Below, piece by piece: positions 37,545-50,265 of a stretch of DNA of 64,000 bases (within the stretch, counting starts at the first letter, position 1; every line of letters starts with the position of its first letter). The DNA comes from Dallia pectoralis. Lineage: Eukaryota; Chordata; Actinopteri; Esociformes; Umbridae. Under the pieces are notes generated by a model. The model ran no database searches. It saw nothing but the letters and a program-made list of their open reading frames with translations, and was not told the origin of the DNA. Made by a program: the position numbers and the translations under genes. The DNA lies in assembly GCA_029465975.1 (NCBI GenBank), contig CM055745.1:1481742-1545741 (forward strand), written 5' to 3'.

Positions 37545-38945
37545 TCAACCGCTTATCCGAGTCGTGTCGCGGGGTCAGCAGCTCTAGCAGGGGACCCCAA
37601 ACAGCTGGATGTGCCAGGAACACCTCTCTAGGGAGGCGCCCAGGTGGCATCCTTACCAGATGCCTGAACCACCTCAACTGGCTCCTTTCTACGAGAAGGG
37701 GCAGCGGCTATCCTCCAAATTCCTCACGGTGACTGAGCTTCTCACCCTATCCCTTAGAGAGAGGCCAGCCACCTTCCTGAGAACCCATTTCTTCCACTTG
37801 TACCCGCAATCTTGTTCTTTCGGTCGTGACCCAGCCTTCATGACCATAGGTGAGAGTAGGAACAAAGATTGACCGGTAGATCAAGAGCTTTGATTTCCGG
37901 CTCAGCTCTCTTTTCATCACAATGGTGCGGTAAAGCGAATGCAACACCGACCCCGCTGCTCCGATTTTCCGACCAGTCTCACGCTCCTTAGTCCCTTTAC
38001 ATGCGAACAAGACCCCGAGGTCCTTAAACTCCTTCACTTGGGGTAAGAACTCACTCCCTATTCGGAGTAGCCATCCACCGGTAACCTGAGTCATGGCCTC
38101 ATGTTTAGAGGTGCTAATCCTCATCCTAGCCGCTTAACACTCGTCTCCGTATCGATCCATTGAGTGCAGAAGGTCACCCACTGATGAAGCCATCAGGACC
38201 ACATCATCTGCAAAAAACTGTGATGAGATCCTCAACACACTGAACTGCAACCTCTAACCAACCATGACTTCGCTCGATTTCCTGTCCATGAATATCACGA
38301 ACAGGATTGGTGACAAGGTGCGGCCCTGGCGGAGGTCAACCCCCACAGAGAACAAATCCGACTTACTGCCGAGAATCCGGACACAGCTCATGCTTTGAAC
38401 GTACAGAGATGTAATATCCCTTAAAAAGCCCCCTCATCCCATACCTGTCATTCACTTCTCTAAATTCAAAAACACGTAGACTGGATGGGCATACTCCCAG
38501 GCCCCCTCCAAGATCTTTTTACGAGAGTATAGAGCTGGTCTTTTGTTCCCCAGCCAGGTCGAAAACCGCATTGTTCCTCTTCAATCTGAGGTTTGACTAT
38601 TGGCCGAACCCACCTTTCCAGCACTTTGGAGTAGACTTTACCAGGGAGGCTGAGGAGTGTGATACCTCTGTAATTGGCACACACTCTCTGGTCCCCCCTT
38701 AATGAACAGGGGAACCACCACCCCGATATGCCACTCCTTTGCCACTGTCCCAGACTCCCACACAATGTTGAAGAGGCGTGTCAACCAAGACAGCCCCTCC
38801 CCAAACAAAGCTTTTAGCATTTATGGACGCATCTCATCAGTCCCTGGGGCTTTGCCACTGTGGAGTTGTTTGACTACCTCAGTGACCTTCACCAGGGAAA
38901 CTGACGATGCCACTCCATCAGCCTCCAGCTCTGCCTCTATAATAG
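37545..38945 (-). mobile_element. Fish non-LTR retrotransposon (LINE) fragment, antisense
   Basis: On the minus strand, pieces of reverse transcriptase are clear. CANYRGITLLSLPGKVYSKV...EEQCGFRPG lies at about 38700-38560, the FADD catalytic motif (QFFADDVV) at 38201-38224, and KEFKDLGVLF...VPTLTYGHE at about 38030-37850. Stops and frameshifts separate them, and the 5' part with the endonuclease is missing. The 3' end, in + orientation, reads CATTTTCAACCGCTTATCCG, a hallmark of a very common teleost LINE family (Rex-type, exact family not certain). It sits in intron 8, against the direction of pot1 transcription. Confidence 0.88.
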
Positions 38946-38999
38946 ATTTCAATTTTTGTTATTTCTCTGTTTGTGTCACATGATCCTTTTGTCCTCCAG

Positions 39000-39623
39000 A
39001 TCTGGGATGTTACTAAGTGTGTTTATTCTTTCCTTTATATACCACAGATCTGGGACGGTACTAAGTGTGTTTATTCTATACTTTATTTACCACAGGTCTG
39101 GTACGGTACTAAGTGTGTTTATTCTATACTTTATTTACCACAGGTCTGGGATGGTACTAAGTGTGTTTATTCTATACTTTATTTACCACAGGTCTGGGAC
39201 GGTACTAAGTGTGTTTATTCTATACTTTATTTACCACAGGTCTGGGACGGTACTAAGTGTGTTTATTCTATACTTTATTTACCACAGGTCTGGGACAGTA
39301 CTAAGTGTGTTTATTCTATACTTTATTTACCACAGGTCTGGGACGGTACTAAGTGTGTTTATTCTATACTTTATTTCCCACAGGTCTGGGACGGTACTAA
39401 GTGTGTTTATTCTATACTTTATTTCCCACAGGTCTGGGACGGTACTAAGTGTGTTTATTCTATACTTTATTTCCCACAGGTCTGGGACGGTACTAAGTGT
39501 GTTTATTCTATACTTTATTTCCCACAGGTCTGGGACGGTACTAAGTGTGTTTATTCTATACTTTATATACCACAGGTCTGGTACGGTACTAAGTGTGTTT
39601 ATTCTATCCTTTATTTACCACAG
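39000..39623 (+). repeat. 48-bp minisatellite of the exon 9 splice acceptor, 13 copies before the exon
   Basis: Each unit is a complete 3' splice site plus exon start: TACTAAG (branch-like), TTTATTCTATACTTTATTTA, CCACAG, then GTCTGGGACGG. Candidate acceptors fall exactly 48 bases apart, with exon starts at 39000, 39048 and so on up to 39624. There is no stop in the pot1 frame across the whole array. The upstream-most one has a better pyrimidine tract (TCCTTTTGTCCTCCAG). Confidence 0.96.
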
Positions 39624-39773
39624 GTCTGGGACGGTACTAAGTGTTCTTATCCAACACTGGATGTCTTCGTTGAGCCCAGCACTCTTGAAGGAAGGTTTTC
39701 CAAGAACATCAACAACCTCATTGTCAACATCCTGGTCTACGACAACCACGTGGAGGTCGCCCAGCAGTTGAAG
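39624..39773 (+). CDS. pot1: pot1 coding exon 9: OB2 (residues 346-395)
   Basis: 50 codons, phase 0. Reads VWDGTKCSYPTL...LEGRFSKNINNLIVNILVYD then NHVEVAQQLK, matching human VWDGTRTPFPSW...NLTIDILVYDNHVHVA. The Tyr of VYDNHV corresponds to human Tyr223, a DNA contact. Donor TTGAAG|GTAAAA. I take the last of 14 equally spaced acceptors as the exon start because upstream units only repeat VWDGTKCVYSILYLPQ. Upstream acceptors would add multiples of 16 residues in frame. Confidence 0.93.
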
Positions 39774-40244
39774 GTAAAAGGCAACAGACATGCTATTACT
39801 TAGCAATATCATATGGTGTTCCCCACCGTTTAGTGTTAGCGCGTGCTCACTATTAGCCGTGCCCTGTCGCTACGCTAATACCCGGGGGCGTTCGGCCACA
39901 GGCTCGTTCTGCCTTGTCATTCCTGACTCTACATTGCAGTTCTCCCTCTGTCCCTCATTTATAGTCCACCTGTGTTCACCTTCAACTGACAAATTGTTGG
40001 TTTCTGTGTAGGGCCTCCGGCGAATGTGTTATTTTTTCTTCCCCTTCATTTCTCTGCCAACAATAATAGTGTTGAATGTTTAGCGATTCAAGCCATAATG
40101 CTTCCTCACAGTTCCGACTCTCTCTAGCCACCTCTTTCTCCGCCGTTCTTTTAGATGTGTATCGCCGTCTTTCTGCTTGACTGAAGCAGCTTTGATCCTT
40201 TGCCAAAGCAATCGACCTGATCAGTGGAGATCAACCTATTGGCA
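39774..40244. other. Unique 5' part of intron 9
   Basis: No gene or element recognised; ordinary intron sequence after the exon 9 donor. Confidence 0.5.
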
Positions 40245-42240
40245 TATGGTGGCATAAGTGTGTCATTTGTTACTCTAACCCTAGTGCCTGGGTGTTATCT
40301 GGGTCTGGCCACACCCACTCAGACTCTATAAGTGTGTCATTTGTTACTCTCACCCTAGTGCCTGGGTGTTATCTGGGGCTGGCCACACCCACTCAGACTC
40401 TATAAGTGTGTCATTTGATACTCTAACCCTAGTGCCTGGGTGTTATCTGGGGCTGGCCACACCCACTCAGGCTCTATAAGTGTGTCATTTGATACTCTAA
40501 CCCTAGTGCCTGGGTGTTATCTGGGTCTGGCCACACCCACTCAGACTCTATAAGTGTGTCATTTGTTACTCTAACCCTAGTGCCTGGGTGTTATCTGGGG
40601 CTGGCCACACCCACTCAGGCTCTATAAGTGTGTCATTTGTTACTCTAACCCTAGTGCCTGGGTGTTATCTGGGGCTGGCCACACCCAGTGTGTCATTTGT
40701 TACTCTAACCCTAGTGCCAGGCTCTATAAGTGTGTCATTTGTTACTCTAACCCTAGTGCCTGGGTGTTATCTGGGGCTGGCCACACCCACTCAGGCTCTA
40801 TAAGTGTGTCATTTGATACTCTAAGTGCCTGGGTGTTATCCTAGTGCCTGGGTCATTTGTTATCTGGGTCTGGCCACACCCACTCAGGCTCTATAAGTGT
40901 GTCATTTGTTACTCTAACCCTAGTGCCTGGGTGTTATCTGGGGCTGGCCACACCCACTCAGGCTCTATAAGTGTGTCATTTGTTACTCTAACCCTAGTGC
41001 CTGGGTGTTATCTGGGGCTGGCCACACCCACTCAGGCTCTATAAGTGTGTCATTTGTTACTCTAACCCTAGTGCCTGGGTGTTATCTGGGGCTGGCCACA
41101 CCCACTCAGACTCTATAAGTGTGTCATTTGATACTCTAACCCTAGTGCCTGGGTGTTATCTGGGGCTGGCCACACCCACTCAGGCTCTATAAGTGTGTCA
41201 TTTGTTACTCTAACCCTAGTGCCTGGGTGTTATCTGGGGCTGGCCACACCCACTCAGGCTCTATAAGTGTCATTTGTCAGTTTGTTATCTGGGGCTGGCC
41301 ACACCCACAGACTCTATAAGTGTGTCATTTGATACTCTAACCCTAGTGCCTGGGTGTTATCTGGGGCTGGCCACACCCACTCAGACTCTATAAGTGTGTC
41401 ATTTGTTACTCTAACCCTAGTGCCTGGGTGTTATCTGGGGCTGGCCACCCACCTCTATAAGTGTGTCATTTGTTACTCTAACCCAGTTACTCTATAAGTG
41501 TGTCATTTGTTACTCTAACCCTAGTGCCTGGGTGTTATCTGGGTCTGGCCACACCCACTCAGACTCTATAAGTGTGTGTCATTTGTTACTCTAACCCTAG
41601 TGCCTGGGTCATTTGTTATCTGGGGCTGGCCACACCCACTCAGACTCTATAAGTGTGTCATTTGTTACTCTAACCCTAGTGCCTGGGTGTTATCTGGGGC
41701 TGGCCACACCCACTCAGACTCTATAAGTGTGTCATTTGTTACTCTAACCCTAGTGCCTGGGTGGGTATCTGGGGCTGGCCACACCCACTCAGACTCTATA
41801 AGTGTGTCATTTGATACTCTAACCCTAGTGCCTGGGTGTTATCTGGGGCTGGCCACACCCACTCAGACTCTATAAATGTGTCATTTGTTACTCTAACCCT
41901 AGTGCCTGGGTGTTATCTGGGTCTGGCCACACCCACTCAGACTCTATAAGTGTGTCATTTGATACTCTAACCCTAGTGCCTGGGTGTTATCTGGGGCTGG
42001 CCACACCCACTCAGGCTCTATGTGTGTCATTTGTTACTCTAACCCTAGTGCCTGGGTGTTATCTGGGGCTGGCCACACCCACTCAGGCTCTATAAGTGTG
42101 TCATTTGATACTCTAACCCTAGTGCCTGGGTGTTATCTGGGGCTGGCCACACCCACTCAGGCTCTATAAGTGTGTCATTTGTTACTCTAACCCTAGTGCC
42201 TGGGTGTTATCTGGGGCTGGCCACACCCACTCAGACTCTT
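40245..42240. repeat. 74-bp minisatellite, about 26 copies, with telomere-like motif
   Basis: Unit holds ATAAGTGTGTCATTTGTTAC, TCTAACCCTAGTGCCTGGGT and CTGGCCACACCCACTCAG. Most units carry CTAACCCTAG, whose reverse complement CTAGGGTTAG contains the TRF1/TRF2 site YTAGGGTTR and the POT1 nonamer TAGGGTTAG. Several units are truncated (40690, 40820, 41270, 41450). Variants: GACTCT/GGCTCT and TGTTAC/TGATAC. Confidence 0.96.
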
Positions 42241-42639
42241 GTTTGTAGGACACACTGGGTTTAAATAACCAAGCAGTCATTATGAAGATGCAATAAGTAA
42301 CTACATTCGAAGATGCCTTGTTTAAAGAGCGCTGTTGTGTCGGCTGCCTCTGAACACAATACATATGCTTTCATTCTTACAGTATTTCCTGATAGTTCTA
42401 CGTGTTCATTCGCCATAGTTTGTTGACTATCCAGTAGGTTTGTGCTTTGTAAAGCTGCTCTTGATGTTCAGTAGAGACAGTATTTTCATAATGAGCTGTC
42501 AAAAAGTACACATCCCGTTGTTTTAGTTCTCGTTATTATCACATATAATACATAATCTGCATGAATAAAAACGACCGGAAGGGATTCTTATTGAGGTTTT
42601 TACATGGTATCATATATCTGCTAGGAATACATTTTGCCT

Positions 42640-43435
42640 AGTGTCTGTACACTTGTCTAGGACGATGTGGTGAAGACAGTTACTCCTAGTGTCTGTACAC
42701 GTGTCTAGGACGATGTGGTGAAGACAGTTACTCCTAGTGTCTGTACACGTGTCTAGGACGATGTGGTGAAGACCGTTACTCCTAGTGTCTGTACACGTGT
42801 CTAGGACGATGTGGTGAAGACAGTTACTCCTAGTGCCTGTACACGTGTCTAGGACGATGTGGTGAAGACAGTTACTCCTAGTGCCTGTACACGTGTCTAG
42901 GATGATGTGGTGAAGACAGTTACTCCTAGTGCCTGTACACGTGTCTAGGACGATGTGGTGAAGACAGTTACTCCTAGTGTCTGTACACGTGTCTAGGACG
43001 ATGTGGTGAAGACAGTTACTCCTAGTGTCTGTACACGTGTCTAGGACGATGTGGTGAAGACAGTTACTCCTAGTGTCTGTACACGTGTCTAGGACGATGT
43101 GGTGAAGACAGTTACTCCTAGTGCCTGTACACGTGTCTAGGACGATGTGGTGAAGACAGTTACTCCTAGTGCCTGTACACGTGTCTAGGACGATGTGGTG
43201 AAGACAGTTACTCCTAGTGTCTGTACACGTGTCTAGGACGATGTGGTGAAGACAGTTACTCCTAGTGTCTGTACACGTGTCTGGTGAAGACAGTTACTCC
43301 TAGTGCCTGTACACGTGTCTAGGACGATGTGGTGAAGACAGTTACTCCTAGTGTCTGTACACGTGTCACGATGTGGTGAAGACAGTCTAGTGCCTAGTAG
43401 GACGATGTGGTGAAGACAGTTACTCCTCTTATTCC
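42640..43435. repeat. 48-bp minisatellite, about 16 copies
   Basis: Unit AGTGTCTGTACACGTGTCTA plus GGACGATGTGGTGAAGACAG and TTACTCCT, with GTGT/GTGC variants in blocks and deletions near 43275-43400. It is followed by two copies of a related unit carrying TTATTCCTCCAGGATTCATG (about 43400-43505). TACACGTGT gives each unit a CACGTG E-box. Confidence 0.95.
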
Positions 43436-43505
43436 TCCAGGATTCATGTGTCTTCTTGCGATGTGGTGAAGACAGTTACTCCTTTATTCCTCCAGGATTC
43501 ATGTG

Positions 43506-43889
43506 TTTCTTGCTCGCCCGCCTCACTTGTCCCGGGGCGAAATCTGTTAAACAGGGAATCAATTTAGTTGGACCTCGGTAGATCAATTGTTCCCTGCACC
43601 CGCACAATATTTCCTCTGACTCTTATTGCTCCTCAACTCTGTAGCCTCTAATAGATCCACCCTCATGCCTGACAGTTTGGCTGGGTGTTCTTTTGGGTTA
43701 CACGCTTCTGGTCTTTTCTCCTGTCGTACCTTTGGTGATCGTGGTCGATCTGTTCGATTTTCACGTCATCAGACTACAGCTAGAGGCTCCGAGACACTTC
43801 TGGGTCATCCGAGCGTTTTGTTGCATGCAGTAACTTTCAGATGTATTCACATCATTGGACCACATTTAAGCATGTTACAACAGAATTAA
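43506..43889. other. Unique intron 9 segment
   Basis: No gene recognised; an 87-codon open frame at 43626-43889 has no family resemblance. Confidence 0.45.
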
Positions 43890-44136
43890 AAGTGTGTTAT
43901 TTGGCTGGTTAGAAAATAATGTGTGTTATTTGGCTGGTTAGAAAATAATGTGTGTTATTTGGCTGGTTAGAAAAGAATGTGTGTTATTTGACTGGTTAGA
44001 AAAGAATGTGTGTTATTTGGCTGGTTAGAAAATAATGTGTGTTATTTGGCTGGTTAGAAAAGAATGTGTGTTATTTGGCTGGTTAGAAAAGAATGTGTGT
44101 TATTTGGCTGGTTAGAAAAGAATGTGTGTTATTTGT
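43890..44136. repeat. 29-bp minisatellite, about 9 copies
   Basis: Unit TGTGTGTTATTTGGCTGGTT plus AGAAAAGAA, with an AATAA variant in about half of the copies. Confidence 0.95.
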
Positions 44137-44364
44137 AGACCTGAACATGAGAGGGGAAATGTGTGAAGAGGAGAAAGACAGTTTCCAATCGATAGACCTT
44201 TATCCTGTTTACCTGCGGTCACCCGAACAGCATGTTTTCTCTGCCAAACTGTGGTCTTCTGCATTCTATTGTCCAAATACCAGATATCAGCACACAGTGA
44301 GACAGAACGGCCACGGTTTACACAGGCTGGTACTGGTCATTCAGAACTACTGTGTTGTTTAGAA

Positions 44365-44642
44365 CAGGGGTTCACAAAGTTTTCCATGACAAGGCCCCCT
44401 AAATACCACCAGGTTTTGGCCAAGGCCCCCCTTTTGCAGGATGTGTTATTGAACCCATAGATAGACAATAATACAGTGTTTGATACCGGCCAATCAGAAA
44501 GATTAGTATTAAAAGTGTAATTTTTCATATATGCGACAAATTATTATAAAGAAATATATATAAAGATATTTACTGTTTAAAACTTTTAAAAAATCTTCCA
44601 AATTGCTGCGGCCCCCCTGGTGCCCCCACTTTGAAAACCAGT
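44365..44642. mobile_element. Second hAT-like miniature element
   Basis: Ends CAGGGGTTCACAAAGTTTTC and, inverted, CACTGGTTTTCAAAGTGGGG, with GGCCCCC blocks near each end. The flanks carry an identical GTTTAGAAC at 44357-44365 and 44643-44651, an intact 8-9-base target duplication, so insertion was relatively recent. No transposase. A 32-bp minisatellite begins directly after the right duplication. Confidence 0.85.
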
Positions 44643-44651
44643 GTTTAGAAC

Positions 44652-46425
44652 ATGCAGGTGGATTATCACATTACATTATACACGTGCAGGTGGATTATCA
44701 CATTACATTATACACATGCAGGTGGATTATCACATTACATTATACACGTGCAGGTGGATTATCACATTACATTATACACGTGCAGGTGGATTATCACATT
44801 ACATTATACACGTGCAGGTGGATTATCACATTACATTATACACGTGCAGGTGGATTATCACATTACATTATACACGTGCAGGTGGATTATCACATTACAT
44901 TATACACGTGCAGGTGGATTATCACATTACATTATACACGTGCAGGTGGATTATCACATTACATTATACACGTGCAGGTGGATTATCACATTACATTATA
45001 CACGTGCAGGTGGATTATCACATTACATTATACACGTGCAGGTGGATTATCACATTACATTATACACGTGCAGGTGGATTATCACATTACATTATACACG
45101 TGCAGGTGGATTATCACATTACATTATACACGTGCAGGTGGATTATCACATTAAATTATACACGTGCAGGTGGATTATCACATTACATTATACACGTGCA
45201 GGTGGATTATCACATTAAATTATACACGTGCAGGTGGATTATCACATTACATTATACACGTGCAGGTGGATTATCACATTACATTATACACATGCAGGGG
45301 GATTATCACATTACATTATACACATGCAGGTGGATTATCACATTACATTATACACGTGCAGGTGGATTATCACATTACATTATACACGTGCAGGTGGATT
45401 ATCACATTACATTATACACGTGCAGGGGGATTATCACATTACATTATACACGTGCAGGGGGATTATCACATTACATTATACACGTGCAGGTGGATTATCA
45501 CATTACATTATACACGTGCAGGTGGATTATCACATTACATTATACACGTGCAGGTGGATTATCACATTACATTATACACGTGCAGGTGGATTATCACATT
45601 AAATTATACACGTGCAGGTGGATTATCACATTACATTATACACGTGCAGGTGGATTATCACATTACATTATACACGTGCAGGTGGATTATCACATTACAT
45701 TATACACGTGCAGGTGGATTATCACATTAAATTATACACATGCAGGTGGATTATCACATTACATTATACACGTGCAGGTGGATTATCTCATTAAATTATA
45801 CACGTGCAGGTGGATTATCTCATTAAATTATACACGTGCAGGGGGATTATCACATGAAATTATACACGTGCAGGTGGATTATCACATTACATTATACACA
45901 TGCAGGTGGATTATCACATTAAATTATACACGTGCAGGTGGATTATCACATTACATTATACACGTGCTGGTGGATTATCACATTGAAATTAGACACGTGC
46001 TGGTGGATTATCACATTGAAATTGAACACGTGCAGGTGGATTATCACATTGAAATTGAACACGTGCAGGTGGATTATCACATTACATTATACACGTGCAG
46101 GTGGATTATCACATTTAAATTAAACACGTGCAGGTGGATTATCACATTTAAATTAAAAACGTGCAGGTGGATTATCACATTTAAATTAAACACGTGCAGG
46201 TGGATTATCACATTTAAATTAAACACGTGCTGGTGGATTATCACATTTAAATTGAACACGTGCAGGTGGATTATCACATTTAAATTAAACACGTGCTGGT
46301 GGATTATCACATTTAAATTAAACACGTGCTGGTGGATTATCACATTTAAATTAAACACGTGCTGGTGGATTATCACATTTAAATTAAACACGTGCTGGTG
46401 GATTATCACATTTCAATTATTAGCT
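44652..46425. repeat. 32-bp minisatellite, about 55 copies
   Basis: Unit GTGCAGGTGGATTATCACAT plus TACATTATACAC. The first ~40 units are nearly identical. The last 14 shift to CATTTAAATTAAACACGTGC and GTGCTGGTGG variants, a clear variant gradient. The period opens all three + frames (up to 615 codons). Not coding. Confidence 0.98.
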
Positions 46426-46544
46426 AAACTAACTTTGCTACTAAAGGTCTTCATTATTTTCAATAGCTTTTTTCAGTATATTTCTTGAGTTCTTTAACAT
46501 CATGTGACCTTCCACATTCACTCACAGGCACACACAGTGTAATA

Positions 46545-49062
46545 AAGATCCTTATAGGTCTTTATAGATCCCTATAGATCCCTATATCCTTATAGATCCC
46601 TATATCCTTATAGATCCCTATAGATCCCTATATCCTTATAGATCCCTATAGATCCCTATATCCTTATAGATCCCTATAGATCCCTATATCATTATAGATC
46701 CCTATAGATCCCTATATCCCTATAGATCCCTATATCCTTATAGATCCCTATAGATCCCTATATCCTTATAGATCCCTATAGATCCCTATATCCTTATAGA
46801 TCCCTATATCCTTATAGATCCCTATATCCTTATAGATCCCTATATCCTTATAGATCCCTATATCCTTATAGATCCCTATATCCTTATAGATCCCTATATC
46901 CCTATAGATCCCTATATCCTTATAGATCCCTATATCCCTATAGATCCCTATAGATCCCTATATCCTTATAGATCCCTATAGATCCTATATCCCTATAGAT
47001 CCCTATATCCCTATATATCCTATAGATCCCTATATCCTTATAGATCCCTATATCCTTATAGATCCCTATATCCCTATAGATCCCTATATCCCTATAGATC
47101 CCTATATCCCTATATATCCCTATAGATCCCTATAGATCCCTATAGATCCCTATATCCTTATAGATCCCTATATCCTTATAGATCCCTATAGATCCCTATA
47201 TCCTTATAGATCCCTATATCCTTATAGATCCCTATAGATCCCTATATCCTTATAGATCCCTATATCCTTATAGATCCCTATATCCTTATAGATCCCTATA
47301 TCCTTATAGATCTCTATATCCTTATAGATCCCTATATCCCTATAGATCCCTATATCCCTATATATCCCTATATCCTTATAGATCCCTATATCCTTATAGA
47401 TCCCTATAGATCCCTATATCCCTATAGATCCCTATATCCTTATATATCCCTATATCCCTATAGATCCCTATATCCTTATAGATCCCCCTATAGATCCCTA
47501 TATAGATCCCTTATAGATCCCTATAGATCCCTATATCCTTATAGATCCCTATATCCCTATATCCTTATAGATCCCCCCTATAGATCCCTATATCCTTATA
47601 GATCCCTATAGATCCCTATAGATCCCTATAGATCCCTATATCCTTATAGATCCCTATAGATCCCTATATCCTTATAGATCCCTATATCCTTATAGATCCC
47701 TATATCCTTATAGATCCCTATATCCCTATAGATCCCTATATCCTTATAGATCCCTATATCCCTATAGATCCCTATATCCTTATAGATCCCTATATCCTTA
47801 TAGATCCCTATATCCTTATAGATCCCTATATCCTTATAGATCCCTATATCCTTATAGATCCCTATAGATCCCTATATCCTTATAGATCCCTATATCCTTA
47901 TAGATCCCTATATCCTTATAGATCCCTATATCCTTATAGATCCCTATATCCTTATAGATCCCTATAGATCCCTATATCCTTATAGATCCCTATATCCTTA
48001 TAGATCCCTATATCCCTATAGATCCCTATATCCTTATAGATCCTTATAGATCCCTATATCCCTATAGATCCCTATATCCTTATAGATCCCTATATCCCTA
48101 TAGATCCCTATATCCTTATAGATCCCTATAGATCCCTATATCCTTATAGATCCCTATATCCTTATAGATCCCTATAGATCCCTATATCCTTATAGATCCC
48201 TATATCCCTATAGATCCCTATATCCTTATAGATCCCTATAGATCTCTATATCATTATAGATCCCTATAGATTCCTATATCCTTATAGATCCCTATAGATC
48301 CCTATATCCCTATAGATCCCTATATCCTTATAGAACCCTATATCCTTATAGAACCCTATATCCTTATAGATCCCTATAGATCCCTATATCCTTATAGATC
48401 CCTATATCCTTATAGATACCTATATCCCTATAGATCCCTATATCCTTATAGAACCCTATATCCTTATAGATCCCTATATCCTTATAGATCCCTATAGAAC
48501 CCTATATCCTTATAGATCCTTATAGAACCCTATATCCTTATAGATCCCTATAGATCCCTATATCATTATAGATCCCTATAGATCCCTATATCCTTATAGA
48601 TCCCTATAGATCCCTATATCCTTATATATCCCTATAGATCCCTATATCCTTATAGATCTATATCCTTATAGATCCCTATAGATCCCTATATCCTTATAGA
48701 TCCCTATAGATCCCTATATCCTTATAGATCCCTATAGATCCCTATATCCTTATAGATCCCTATAGATCCCTATATCCTTATAGATCCCTATAGATCCCTA
48801 TATCCTTATAGATCCCTATATCCTTATAGATCCCTATATCATTATAGATCCCTATAGATCCCTATATCCTTATAGATCCCTATAGATCCCTATATCCTTA
48901 TAGATCCCTATAGATCCCTATATCCTTATAGATCCCTATAGATCCCTATATCCTTATAGATCCCTATAGATCCCTATAGATCCATATAGATCCCTATATC
49001 CTTATAGATCCCTATAGATCCCTATAGATCCCTATATCATTATAGATCCCTATAGATCCCTA
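46545..49062. repeat. Simple satellite of TATAGATCCC and TATATCCTTA units (2.5 kb)
   Basis: Ten- and eighteen-base words, CCTATAGATC and CCTATATCCTTATAGATC, in irregular alternation. Rare variants (ATCATTATAG, AGAACCC) cluster, for example around 48330-48540. No open frame of note. Confidence 0.97.
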
Positions 49063-49423
49063 GCCTACATTGAGTATTTACAGCTGTGGCCCTCCTTTAA
49101 CTCTATCTAACTCCCAGTTTGCTCCTGTTTATTGAGCACTGTGTATAATGATGTAAATCTGATTAACTCTGTTGGTCCAGGTCTCCCTCAGAAAGTACTG
49201 GAGTGTCACTGGCTATTTGTCCTCGTGGGTAAAAAGCAGCTGTGCATGTAGAGAGTGCTATAAGAAAGAATAACGGCCGACATCTGTGCCGGCACTCTGC
49301 TCTCTGTCCTCGCCTGGATAAAACACTGTGATCTGACATGCCTGCCCGCTGCAAGATGAGCCATTTTTATTCCAAGACCACTTTTAGTGTGTTATTTAAG
49401 GTGAACGTCTGCAGTGATCCTCA
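49063..49423. other. Unique intron 9 segment
   Basis: No gene or element recognised. Confidence 0.45.
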
Positions 49424-49536
49424 GTGCTGCTCCTCAGTGCTGCTCCTCAGTGCTGCTCCTCAGTGCTGCTCCTCAGTGCTGCTCCTCAGTGCTGCTCCTC
49501 AGTGCTGCTCCTCAGTGCTGCTCCTCAGTGCTGCTC
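49424..49536. repeat. 13-bp minisatellite, about 9 copies
   Basis: Unit CAGTGCTGCTCCT, almost perfect. Confidence 0.95.
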
Positions 49537-50103
49537 TGTCTGTAGAAGCTGATGGATGGTGGGAGAGAAATGTACCCACTCCAAAATGTGTTGACACAGC
49601 TAGGGAATGCAAGGACTTAATAAACATGTACTTTAATATGGGGCAGTTGAATACACATGTATATTTAAGGGCTATTTACTTCCCTTATATATGCTGCTGG
49701 TAGACTTTAACTCCATACCATAGTAAACCGTCCATAGATCTAATCCAACTACTGTCCTGGTGGTCGACCCTGTCTGGACCTCTACATTATGATCTGTCCT
49801 GTTTTAACTTCCTGTTTATAAAATATGATTAAAGCATTTCATTACTGGTCAGGCTACAGCTGCCTGTGTCCTCTTGACAAACCCAACAGAATCATCCCAT
49901 CATTTGTTTATATATATATAATGTCAGTCAGTTTGCCATCACTGTAGTTGTCTGTAATGATTTCTAGGAACCGTCATAAGTGATTGGATCGTCTTTAACC
50001 AATCAGAGTATTGAAATCAATGGCGGACAACGCTGTTGTCAGCTGTTTGCTGGCAGGACACGGTGACCTCTCTGTGAATATGCCACTGCTTTGGGATTCA
50101 CGA

Positions 50104-50107
<4 letters not shown>
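49537..50107. other. Unique intron 9 segment
   Basis: No gene recognised. A TATATATATA run near 49911 is the only simple repeat. Confidence 0.45.

Positions 50108-50157
<50 letters not shown>
50108..50157. repeat. (TG)25 microsatellite
   Basis: Uninterrupted TG dinucleotides. Confidence 0.98.
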
Positions 50158-50159
<2 letters not shown>

Positions 50160-50265
50160 CAAAGACATCACTCTCTGTCTGTCTGGATGGTGGGGACCTT
50201 TTGGCTAGCCACTCACCTAACTATCAATTATTCATGAAGAGACGGAGAAATATGAGCCAGAGCTC

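Noticed and set aside
37747..38983. Separate small genes on the minus strand
   Set aside because: They are pieces of one decayed LINE reverse transcriptase with stops and frameshifts between them.
38956..39771. A stand-alone 271-276-codon repeat protein
   Set aside because: One frame is pot1 exon 9 plus its upstream acceptor copies; the other is its shadow.
44603..46488. Frames up to 615 codons with WIIT/GGLSH repeats
   Set aside because: Product of the stop-free 32-bp unit; all three + frames are open.
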